NCBI RefSeq assembly: GCF_042767895.1
Contig: NC_091564.1
Coordinates: 21,674,307 to 21,691,806 of the forward strand
Origin: Penaeus vannamei
Taxonomy: Eukaryota; Arthropoda; Malacostraca; Decapoda; Penaeidae
Direction: 5' to 3'
DNA length: 17,500 nucleotides
The position numbers and the translations under genes are program-made. This document shows, one piece after another, positions 9,515 to 16,161 of the stretch. The notes below the pieces were generated by a model, which was not told where the DNA came from, did not search any database, and saw nothing but the letters and a program-made list of their open reading frames with translations. Within the stretch, counting starts at the first letter, position 1; the number at the start of each line of letters is the position of its first letter.

Positions 9515-9925
9515 TGTACTGCCTCCAGTAAAACACTAGCAGTCAGTTAAACCTTTATTGTCATGTTCACAAGCTGGTAGGTATGAGCAGTGTATCCAAC
9601 TTGCAAGATGACAACATACACGTACGCGTGAACGTGCACGTGATTGTGAGGTGAAAAGAGTGTGGCTAGCCCAAATCTTCATAAAACAAGAATAATTTAA
9701 AGTACGCAGCACAAGACGTCTCACGTGGCTCTCTAGAGGGGCTCCGCGGATTCACAACAATGCGTTTTTGTAGGGCGTTCATACAACTCTAACGTCACTG
9801 TAGCCAACGTTACAAACTAAATGAAATTAAATAATCATTCTCATGTTAATACATTAAATCAAATAAATTCTTGATCTAAATTCTATATATATAATATTAG
9901 ACAAGGAATCCTTGATTCCTTTACA
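9515..9925 (-). repeat. BEL 5' LTR
   Basis: This 411-bp LTR is upstream of gag on the minus strand. It holds the presumed promoter (TATA-like stretch at 9884-9894). Near-identity with the other copy indicates little time since insertion. It also carries GTGAAAAGAGT...GGCTAGCCC at 9651-9674, which is inverted relative to the leader repeats. Confidence 0.95.
9884..9894 (-). promoter_or_regulatory. TATA-like box in the BEL 5' LTR
   Basis: An alternating TA stretch followed by A lies about 30-40 bases inside the LTR start on the minus strand. That is a plausible core promoter position for U3. It is inferred from composition only. Confidence 0.4.
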
Positions 9926-9930
9926 TCAAA

Positions 9931-10130
9931 TACCTGATCCTGGGAGATATTCAGCAAAAAAGCTGTAATCTGCTTCAGGTTTTCCTTTGATTTTCAAATT
10001 TCGATGACATCTGTAGATTTTATATTTCAAAATATTGAAAAATGTGTTGCGTTTTTGCATGAAGAAAGTCGAATAAAGCAGTTTCTGAGAAAAAAATCAC
10101 TCATTTAACTTCCCTTAATAGTACGCCAAA
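9931..10130 (-). repeat. Right arm of TIR element, inner copy
   Basis: On the minus strand this reads CCTGAAGCAGATTACAG, a GAATATCTCC core (9944-9953), AAAATCTACAGATGTC and a TTTCAATATTTTGAAATATA stretch. It is a diverged relative of the blocks at 2190-2500 and 2525-2900. Its inner end is interrupted by the BEL target site. Confidence 0.7.
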
Positions 10131-10189
10131 TTAAGAAAACTATGGACCATAAATTGTTTCCAAAATGACCACAGAATTCAAAACTTCAA

Positions 10190-10595
10190 AATGATGCAAA
10201 AAAAAAAAAATCCTACTTTACGGCACTTTGTACTATTTGAAAAGAAAGGGAATGCAAACCTGATATAAAATATTAAGTCTTACCCTTAAGGAGATATTCG
10301 CCATCAAAGCTCATATCTTCTTTATGTTTTCCTTTAAATTTGAGTTTTGGATGACCTGTGTAGATTTTATTCTTCAATATATTGAAAAATCTTTTATATA
10401 TTTGTATGGAGACTATCCAATACAGCATTAAAAAAAAAAAAAAAACACTCATTGACCTAATTAAGCATTTTCAGCCTTGGCAAACAAAATATTCAGCACG
10501 AAAAAACACTCAAGATAGACCCATTTGCTTGCTTTTACTCAAAAATGCTTCTAGAAACTTAAATAAACATATTTTTGGATTTCTTGCCTAGTCTA
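10190..10595 (-). repeat. Right arm of TIR element, outer copy and terminus
   Basis: The minus strand from 10595 inward reads TAGACTAGGCAAG, TTTTTGAGTAAAAG, GGTCTATCTTGAG, TTAATTAGGTCAATGAGTG, a T-tract, TTTTTCAATATATTGAAGAA, CTACACAGGTCATCCAAAA and GCGAATATCTCCTTAAGGGT. It pairs with 2062-2500 along most of its length. Confidence 0.8.
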
Positions 10596-10598
10596 TCG

Positions 10599-10763
10599 TG
10601 AGGAGCTCGAGATGGGCCGAGTCCCTGCCTGGCGGCTTGCCATCAAGGCCTATATAAGTACAGACCTTGCTTGCCATGAGGGAACCCAAAAGGTGGAAAC
10701 AAAGGGTTGATGCGGCTTTGCGCCCCGGGCCGTTGGCGTTAGCCCCTGATGATGATGATGATC
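10599..10763 (+). pseudogene. LINE 3' terminal fragment
   Basis: This is the continuation of the LINE ORF after the TIR element. It encodes EELEMGRVPAWRLA, then a 34-base insertion (26 bp plus an 8-bp duplication), then MREPKRWKQRVDAALRP, followed by a run of aspartate codons from the GAT repeat. That matches the C-terminus of the same LINE family as 383-2061. The 34-base gain also shifts the frame. The GAT run supplies consecutive ATGs in another frame that continue into the gypsy gag. Confidence 0.85.
10644..10669. mobile_element. Possible 26-bp hAT remnant with 8-bp duplication
   Basis: A 26-base insert begins CAAGGCCTATA and ends in CCTTG, so its ends are inverted copies (CAAGG, with further partial pairing to CAAGGTCTGTA). 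It is flanked by the direct repeat CTTGCCAT at 10636-10643 and 10670-10677. The end sequence fits the hAT pattern YARNG and the duplication fits the hAT target pattern nTnnnnAn. The insert interrupts the otherwise continuous LINE reading at WRLA/MREP. An extremely deleted hAT is the simplest reading; filler DNA at a repaired break is the alternative. Confidence 0.55.
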
Positions 10764-11885
10764 CAGGAGGATCCAGTTCAGCAACTCCGTCGCCAGCTGG
10801 AGGAACGCAACAGGGAGCTGGAGGAGACCCGCCTTCAACTACTGCGGAAGAACACTGTGCCCGTGCCTGTGGTACATACCCGAGAACAGGAAATTCAGGA
10901 GCTCCGCCGCCAGCTAGAGGAACGGAACAGGGAGCTGACTGAGGCCCGCTGTATCCTGAACGTCAACACACATATGAACCACAAACATCCCTGCTGCAGC
11001 GGTTCCGGCCTAGGTCTTCGCCTCAGCGTCCTCAGTCAGCACATCCCTCGTCTCAGTTGTCTGGCACACCATTCTCCTATGTGTTCACGAAGGAAACTGC
11101 CCCGCACTTCAAGGGGGATACTTCTGCCTCACAGCCGCTCAATAAGAACCAAGCAATAGAGAGTTGGATTTGGACAATTGAGAACATTGTGAAGCCAGCC
11201 ACATCAGAGATGTTCATTCAGGCAGCACGGGCAAACTGCAGAGGTCCAGCCGAGCTAATCATTAATTCCCCTCTCTTCGACTCGATCACAGAATGGGACA
11301 CATTCAAGGCAGCTCTCCGTAGTAAGTTCCGAGGTACCTACACCTCCTTGGACTTCTACAAAGTTCTATACGACATCCGGATGACACCAAGCCAGGCACC
11401 AATGGACTTCTTTTTGCAGTTGGAAGGGCACGTCTACCAGGGATACAGGGATCACCGCGAGGCCATTGGCGATCCATCCGAACTAGTGAAGAGGGTCTTT
11501 CTGAGTGGCATCCCCGCATGGCTCCAAGACTTCCTCTCTGTTAAAGATGGTAGCCCAACCCAGATAGCCGGAACAGCACAGCACATCTGGAATTCACGCA
11601 ATGGCATAAGGCATAGTGATACTTCAACAGCAGAGGAAAATCCCTACCACCCTAATCGCTCTCCACGGGGTCAGGATTTGTATGCTATGCCGGTAGCTAC
11701 TGAGCGTTCCAGTCCACCTTATCATCGATCACCTGTCAGGGAGAGGTGGTGTGAGCATCATCGGGTAAGGACTCACGGTACATCTGAGTGCAGAGCCAGG
11801 GCTGAGATCCTAGATCCACAGTCTCCACGACGACGATGCTACCATTGCAGAGGTCCAGGACATTTGGTGAGAGATTGCCCCTTTT
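10764..11885 (+). pseudogene. Gypsy gag with N-terminal coiled coil
   Basis: This is the capsid protein of the element. The first part, in the frame of 10749, has two copies of a 16-residue helix, LRRQLEERNRELEETR and LRRQLEERNRELTEAR, separated by 39 residues start to start, which predicts a coiled coil. Near 10963 the frame changes; the following frame gives a proline/serine-rich linker and the retrotransposon gag core (FKGDTSASQPLNKNQAIESWIW, WDTFKAALRSKFRG, FYKVLYDIRMTPSQAPMDFFLQLEG, LVKRVFLSGIP). A CCHC zinc knuckle, CYHCRGPGHLVRDC, lies at 11837-11878. The ATG run that opens the first frame lies in the GAT tail of the LINE, so that start is not the element's own. Confidence 0.85.
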
Positions 11886-12284
11886 GTGAGCGCCAGGGTG
11901 ACCAAGCTCCAGGAACTGCTGGCAGGTTCGATCCAAGGAGCACCTCACGTGGAGATGTTACCTCTCAAGAAGGGAATGGCAGTGACAGGGCCTACCGGAC
12001 GGCCAGTTGCGGAACTCAATGTTAGTGGTTCTACAGTCCGCTGCTTTATTGATACAGGATCCGAAGCTACAATTATTAAACCCCAAGTTCTCAAGCAGAT
12101 TAATCCTCATAACTACGTACGTCGGAGGAAGACTTTCAGTATTCTGCGAGGCGTGTTTGGTCAACCAATCAACACCCTGAGTGAGGTAACCCTCGTTTTC
12201 TGCCTTAACTCAGACCTTGAAATGCACCATACGGTCACTGTGTATGATGTACTTCTGGGGATGGACTTTTTGAACCATTTTTAG
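11886..12284 (+). pseudogene. Gypsy aspartic protease
   Basis: This is the retropepsin-type protease of the polyprotein. It shows VRCFIDTGSEATII (DTG active site at 12051-12059) and, 67 residues later, VLLGMDFL (about 12246-12269), the paired flap-end motif. The frame differs from gag by one base, with the switch in about 11880-11900, just after the zinc knuckle. This could be programmed frameshifting or decay; other frame changes in this copy make decay plausible. It ends at TAG 12282-12284, apparently through an indel in a T-run, because the next part continues in another frame. Confidence 0.85.
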
Positions 12285-12514
12285 CCTGTCCTCTAGGTCC
12301 CAGGAATGCTGAAGCGAGCCACTTTTCCCCGTCTCGCTTGTCACCACCCGACATCTCTTCTGCTGTGCACCTTTACAGAACCACAGAGCTTCCACCACAC
12401 AGTGGGCGTTTCTTGGAGGGTGTATTGGCAAGGTCTTGCACTGATGATGGGGACGTTTTGTTTACACCACAAGTAACAGCTGTGTGCATATTACTGTTTG
12501 TGCTGAGTACTGTT
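12285..12514 (+). pseudogene. Gypsy linker after protease, left part
   Basis: The plus-strand frame continues as CPLGPRNAEASHF and VHLYRTTELPPHSGRFLEGVLA, then GDVLFTPQ. This is the segment between protease and RT in gypsy polyproteins, with the usual proline/hydrophobic turn and a G-D-x-L-F-x-P end. It is cut at the 8-bp target site GTACTGTT (12507-12514). The same frame resumes at 15611. Confidence 0.75.
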
Positions 12515-12711
12515 CAAAGACTATATACGAAAGACAGGAAGCATGCCATCTAACGCATTTAAAAAAAAGTGAGCTCACCGGTCGTCCACCAGCGCCATCT
12601 GTTGACTCGACTAAACATCTGACGTCGTTCAGTGGGGGTGTGCTCACTCGGGCTCATGATCTTGGTCAGTTCAGACTTATTCAGAGGGGGTTGCGAATAG
12701 CTTATTTACTA

Positions 12712-12716
12712 ATATA

Positions 12717-12791
<75 letters not shown>
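12712..12791. repeat. (TA)n microsatellite, left part
   Basis: An almost pure TA run with one G at 12722. It directly abuts the left end of the Merlin-like element and continues beyond that element at 14367. Confidence 0.98.
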
Positions 12792-12793
<2 letters not shown>

Positions 12794-12976
12794 TAATTTT
12801 GTATATTACGTCCGCATGACCGATATCGACGATTTTGGTATCGTTGGATTCCTCTCACTCTATACAATGCAAATAGATAGGTTTTATTGCGCGCTAACCC
12901 CCCCGTTAGCGACAAACTTGGTCCCGATTGCGGGGGCGACGATGTCGGAGCGCCGGACGTAATATAGAAAATTACC
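12792..12976. repeat. 185-bp double-ended unit at the left terminus
   Basis: The terminal 23 bases (12792-12814) recur inverted at 12954-12976 with one mismatch, making a unit with its own inverted ends, like a MITE. The right arm has no such inner copy. Confidence 0.75.
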
Positions 12977-13032
12977 CTAATAATTTAACCTCACAGTGAA
13001 AATAATCATAGTTATTCACATGACTTTCCATT

Positions 13033-13053
13033 GCAGGGGGCTGCGCCCCCTGC
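13033..13053. other. Perfect 9-bp hairpin in a C/G-rich patch
   Basis: GCAGGGGGC and GCCCCCTGC are separated by TGC. It is followed by a CCCCCC-T-GGGGGG type stretch at about 13055-13070. This part is absent from the right arm. Confidence 0.7.
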
Positions 13054-13222
13054 GACCCCCCTGGGGGGGGGGCTGCCGCCCCCCAACCCCCGCCGAGGAA
13101 ACAAAACCTCCACCACGTATTCACGGCAGGATAGAGCGCACACGAACTAGATGCGGAGCCGATAACCTACAATAACCTAGGACTTTTAAGGTACTAACCT
13201 GATTTATTAATGCCGCTAATTA

Positions 13223-13537
13223 CTAGGGAGGGTGCTCCTTTGCCGCAAAATGTGAAGGAGGCAGGGTGCTTTGAGATTGCGCAAAGAAAGAGCCCACGAA
13301 CATCGAAGCAGACCAGTCACACCTCTGCCTCTTCTGCTTCCTGACCGCCACGGCTCTATCACACCTGAATCTTTTCTTCTTCAGGTCTAGGCGTGCTGGC
13401 TGCCCGCACCTGCCGTAATCTTTCTCACGACGAAGGAGGCCGTGGCGGAAGCACATATCGAGCATTTTTTCTTGGCTAATGGCAATCTCGCGCAGAAAAT
13501 CCGTCTCGGAGTACGAGCACCCTCCACACTCGGCCAT
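13223..13537 (-). pseudogene. Merlin/ISXO2-like transposase, N-terminal remnant
   Basis: The likely start is ATG at 13535-13537 (MAECGGCSYSETDFLREI); the open frame extends upstream to 13798, but those residues look non-coding. The pattern I..QEKMLDMCFRHGLL, GRCGQPARL, RFRCDRAV and CDWSASMFVGSFF matches the N-terminal zinc-binding part of IS1016/ISXO2-type transposases, where a CxxC pair and a downstream C..C pair surround charged residues. One cysteine of the first pair appears lost (Y in DYGRCG). After GSFFAQSQSTL the frame ends within 15 residues, so the whole catalytic DDE part is missing. The product could at most bind DNA. Confidence 0.65.
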
Positions 13538-13859
13538 CGCGGCGACTATGACTGACTTCTGAACGCGACGGTTATTTCGGTTAGGAATACGAATGTCGTT
13601 ATTCCTGAGGAAGGGAAACTCGACTTTGAGGCCATCGGTGTAACATCGAGAAAGGCGCAAAACCCGCCGACGAGGGCGGGCCACCGTGTTTATCCTGACT
13701 ATACTACAATCGTCTCTATATACAATGATGACTATAATAAGGTTAATATGCTGATTCAGTGAGAATCTTACGAGGTAATACGCCCCCTGTTCCGACATCG
13801 ACGATGATTGTGTAACGCTCTAGCCTGCCGTGAATACGTGGTGGTTTTGTTTCCTCGGC

Positions 13860-13886
13860 GGGGGTTGGGGGGCGGGGGTTGGGGGG
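13860..13886 (+). other. G-quadruplex-type motif
   Basis: Four G-runs of 5, 6, 5 and 6 bases are separated by TT, C and TT. This fits a very strong intramolecular G4 pattern on the plus strand. The left arm has a single GGGGGTTGGGGGG on its complementary strand. Confidence 0.8.
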
Positions 13887-13901
13887 CGGCAGCCCCCTGC
13901 A

Positions 13902-14149
13902 ATGGAAAGTTATGTGAGTAACCATGGTTATTATGGAAAGTTATGTGAATAACCATGGTTATTATGGAAAGTTATGTGAATAACCATGGTTATTATGGAA
14001 AGTTATGTGAATAACCATGGTTATTATGGAAAGTTATGTGAATAACCATGGTTATTATGGAAAGTTATGTGAATAACCATGGTTATTATGGAAAGTTATG
14101 TGAATAACCATGGTTATTATGGAAAGTTATGTGAATAACCATTGTTATT
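13902..14149 (+). repeat. 31-bp tandem repeat, eight copies, palindromic core
   Basis: Units start at 13902, 13933, 13964, 13995, 14026, 14057, 14088 and 14119. Each begins ATGGAAAGTTATGTGA and includes the perfect 16-bp palindrome AATAACCATGGTTATT, altered only in the first copy (G for A) and the last (TT for TG). The left arm of the same element holds one diverged inverted copy near 12996-13030. Confidence 0.97.
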
Positions 14150-14364
14150 TTCACTGTGCGTTATATTATTAGTGCTATTTAACCCTGCATTTTCCCTGGA
14201 ACCTTTCATGCCCTCCCCTGCTATCGGGGCCAAGTTTCTCGCTAACGGGGGGTTAGCGCGCAATAAAAAAAAAAAAACTATATATTTGCAATGTGGAGAG
14301 TGAGAGGAATCCAACGATACCAAAATCGTCGATATCGGTCATGCGGACGTAATATAAAAAATTA

Positions 14365-14366
<2 letters not shown>

Positions 14367-14445
<79 letters not shown>
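14367..14445. repeat. (TA)n microsatellite, right part
   Basis: A pure TA run directly after the Merlin-like right end, followed by an ATTT-rich stretch to about 14480. With 12712-12791 it is one microsatellite split by the insertion. Confidence 0.98.
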
Positions 14446-14451
<6 letters not shown>

Positions 14452-15482
14452 TTTATTTATTTATTTATATTAATATAATTCATATCGTATCATGATTGTA
14501 GTAGCATTTATTTTCTTCATATAATTCCTTCGCCCCTCCCTGCCCGAAACTATCCATTCGGCAATTTAGGGCTGGTTCACAACTGTAAATTGGTAGTTCA
14601 TACATGCATGGCATACATACGGCGTATATAACATGCCATAAACGGGACACATTAAACCACGTGGCCCAATGAACTTATAGGCCTACAGTCACATAACATT
14701 AGTGACATATAATGTATGATTATATTGCCAAACATACATCAATACATAGAAATTGAATATGATAATTGAAAGAAAATTATTACAATATCTTTGTTTAAAT
14801 AACAACTAAACCTTTACAAATGATTTTGAGATAAATTTCATCATTAAAAAGTTTTTATGTTTGATTAGGGGACTGTCCCCTAACCCCCTTTCCTAGGAGC
14901 TGCCTGGAATGCATCTGCTACACCTTGCATACTCTGGCTAGGAGCTCGAAACAGGCCACCCGTCGTTGTCCTGTTAACATTTGAACTTATTTTACTTTTT
15001 CTATATTTCTGTTTGTTCCTACTATACAGATCTACCAAGTTATGATAATTGCTCAATCAATATATATGCTGATGTTGGTGATAACTATAATCTAACAAAA
15101 TTAACCTAACAGTTTTTTTTTCATTCTATTGATGTCAAATATATCGTCAGCTTACGTCAAATTGTAGCTTAAGGCCTGCACTATATTATTAAGTAGACTT
15201 TTGGCCTCTACTTTTTTTTTAGACGGGCGTCATGACTTGATACCTTTACCAATCAAAACAATTTCTTGTGATCCAATTTATATCTTGCTTATGTCAATCT
15301 GATCGTTACATATCTTAGGTTACATCTAAAAAAGCCTAAATATTACAAACCTTTAATTTTCCTTGGAAAGAATATGAAATATAAGTTGTTTATTCTCTTC
15401 TTTTTGCTTTTTACAAGCAGAACAAGGATAAGACTTTCCTGGTAATGTCGGAACTGTCAGAACAATATTCGCGCTTCTATGT
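14446..15482. other. AT-rich non-coding interior of the hAT-like element
   Basis: No recognisable coding frame is present. There is a small GGGGAC-T-GTCCCC inverted repeat at about 14868-14880 and poly-T stretches near 15112 and 15212. Nothing else can be supported. Confidence 0.6.
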
Positions 15483-15610
15483 AAATAAACAGACGGGTAT
15501 GAGATGACGTCACGAGATGCTCACTAACGCCATCTATTGCGCCGACGCCGCATTACTCACAAGATTTTGCTAGACTTTCCGGTCTTGCGTAAATAGTCTT
15601 TGGTACTGTT

Positions 15611-16161
15611 TCTAGACGGCGATGCCCTGTGTGGGCAGTCAACAGCACAACAAGGCCGATTTGATTAACATAGGGGACATGTTTGGGGATGGTATCTGCT
15701 GTCGAGGCTGTTTTTACGGCAGAAACCTCAGCCTCTGAGACTTCCGACTACAATGCCTACAACTCTGCTTGTCCAGATTTGAGTGATGACCAAAGGGAAG
15801 GTGAGGATTTCCAGTTTGACAGAACCTTTGGGATAGAAGATTTTGGTTATGGCAGCACTACCACTGATTTTGCTGATGATCTTCCGCCATCACAAGCCCT
15901 TGCCGCAATCGAAGCTGCTAATATCCCAGATTACCCATTGCCCTTAAAGACTGAAAACCAGATGCCTGATCTGGATCACTTAGGAGATCAACGCCAGGAG
16001 TTGCAGTCTTCTGTGTAGTTACAGTACCCTTTCTGATGGAGGTGAGGATGCTGTGGGCTACAACCCAGGCATTCAGCACGGGATTGATACAGGGCAAGCA
16101 ACACCTGTATGTACCCGCCAGTGGCGTCTCCCGCAAGCAACCCGTCAAACAATACGCATGC
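15611..16161 (+). pseudogene. Gypsy linker and start of reverse transcriptase
   Basis: The frame of 12285-12514 resumes after the hAT-like insertion with PVWAVNSTTRPI, an in-frame TGA (15662-15664), a TAG (15671-15673), then GTCLGMVSAVEAVF, an acidic stretch and LDHLGDQRQELQ. This is the linker typical before gypsy RT. Near 16005 the frame changes and gives YNPGIQHGIDTGQATPV and RQWRLPQATRQTIR, the conserved entry to gypsy RT (H-x-IDTG and RR/RxxP type motif). It stops at TAG 16164-16166, where the tandem array begins. Read alone, 15689-16018 looks like a small acidic protein, but the context shows it is part of pol. Confidence 0.75.

Larger units (their letters stand above)
3844..9925 (-). 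mobile_element. BEL/Pao LTR retrotransposon, recent but defective copy
   Basis: Two direct LTRs (3844-4255 and 9515-9925) bracket a minus-strand gag-pol region. The LTRs begin TG and end CA. The 5-bp target duplication TCAAA lies at 3839-3843 and 9926-9930. Pol order on the minus strand is gag with zinc knuckles, DDQS-type protease, a truncated RT, an RNase H tail, integrase, then a C-terminal domain, which is the BEL/Pao arrangement. The coding region has four in-frame stops (8853-8855 TAA, 8226-8228 TGA, 6878-6880 TAG, 4536-4538 TAA), three frameshifts (near 7560, 5508 and 5341) and a large RT/RNase H deletion near 6128. The element interrupts the TIR element and is younger than it. Confidence 0.95.
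2062..10595. mobile_element. Long TIR DNA element with 3-bp target duplication, interrupted by BEL
   Basis: The ends are inverted copies: the left begins TAGACTTGTCA and the right, read on the minus strand, begins TAGACTAGGCA. Matching blocks continue inward, for example TGAGTAAAAG near 2108 and 10541, a GGTCTATCT block, TTAATTAGGTCAAT-like sequence, and GAATATCTCCTTAA-like blocks. The target duplication is TCG (2059-2061 and 10596-10598); removing the element with one copy joins the LINE ORF in frame. Without the BEL insertion the element is about 2.4 kb. The only coding trace is a CXC-type remnant at 3167-3475. The superfamily is not determined. Three-base duplications occur in several groups (Academ, CACTA and others), so I do not assign one. 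Confidence 0.85.
383..10763 (+). mobile_element. RTE-like non-LTR retrotransposon (LINE), split in two
   Basis: The LINE is in two pieces, 383-2061 and 10599-10763, separated by the inverted-repeat element at 2062-10595. The left piece ends after a ...QIDQTC sequence and the right piece begins EELEMGRVPAWRLA, which is how the C-terminus of this LINE family runs, so the two halves belong to one copy. The 5' end, including any endonuclease domain, is absent. The 3' end is a short run of GAT triplets at about 10748-10763, and short 3' tandem repeats are typical of RTE-type elements. The clade assignment is from memory of the family and is less sure than the identification as a LINE. Confidence 0.85.
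12792..13142 (+). repeat. Left terminal inverted repeat of the Merlin-like element
   Basis: It runs from GGTAATTTT to about GGCAGGATAGAGCG. It pairs with 13813-14366 read on the minus strand, including CCGAGGAAACAAAACC and CCACGTATTCACGGCAGG. Differences are a second inverted copy of the terminus (12954-12976), a single copy of the 31-bp unit, and an added C/G hairpin near 13033-13053. Confidence 0.85.
12792..14366 (-). mobile_element. Merlin/ISXO2-like element inserted in (TA)n
   Basis: Both ends start GGTAATTTT and continue with TATATTACGTCCG, CATGACCGATATCGACG and ATTGCGCGCTAACCCCCC in inverted orientation. The flanking eight bases are ATATATAT on both sides, which suits the 8-9 bp duplication of Merlin elements but cannot be distinguished from the repeat itself. 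The inside holds an N-terminal transposase remnant on the minus strand. The inverted repeats are long (about 350 bp left and 550 bp right), the right one enlarged by a 31-bp tandem array. Confidence 0.75.
13813..14366 (-). repeat. Right terminal inverted repeat of the Merlin-like element
   Basis: This is the inverted counterpart of 12792-13142. It is longer because it contains eight copies of a 31-bp unit and a doubled GGGGGTTGGGGGG block. An A-tract (about 14265-14277) replaces the GGTTTTATT-type sequence of the left arm. Confidence 0.85.
12515..15602. mobile_element. hAT-like non-autonomous element, 3.1 kb
   Basis: The ends are inverted copies: the left begins CAAAGACTATATACGAAAG and the right, on the minus strand, begins CAAAGACTATTTACGCAAG, with similarity continuing through GACAGGAA and GACCGGAA. 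An 8-bp duplication, GTACTGTT, lies at 12507-12514 and 15603-15610. Eight-base duplications with YARNG ends (here CAAAG) are the hAT signature. Removing one duplication and the insert restores one continuous gypsy frame. No transposase frame is present, so it is non-autonomous. It contains a (TA)n microsatellite that holds the Merlin-like element. Confidence 0.8.

Noticed and set aside
12630..12650. Second polypurine tract and LTR start (AGTGGGGGTGTGC)
   Set aside because: It lies inside the hAT-like element, whose boundaries are supported by inverted ends and a target duplication, so it is not a gypsy LTR edge.
12720..12915. Open frames rich in YIYIYI
   Set aside because: They are translations of the (TA)n microsatellite.
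13538..13798. Upstream extension of the transposase remnant
   Set aside because: The residues before the ATG at 13537 show no similarity to the IS1016/ISXO2 pattern, and the extension reaches the inverted repeat region.
13902..14149. CRISPR-like array
   Set aside because: Units are contiguous with no spacers and lie inside a transposon arm of a eukaryotic genome. The same applies to the arrays at 1817-1981 and 16162-17126.
15689..16018. Small acidic protein gene with its own ATG
   Set aside because: Its frame is continuous with the gypsy linker once the hAT-like insertion is removed, and it leads into the gypsy RT entry motif, so it is part of pol.
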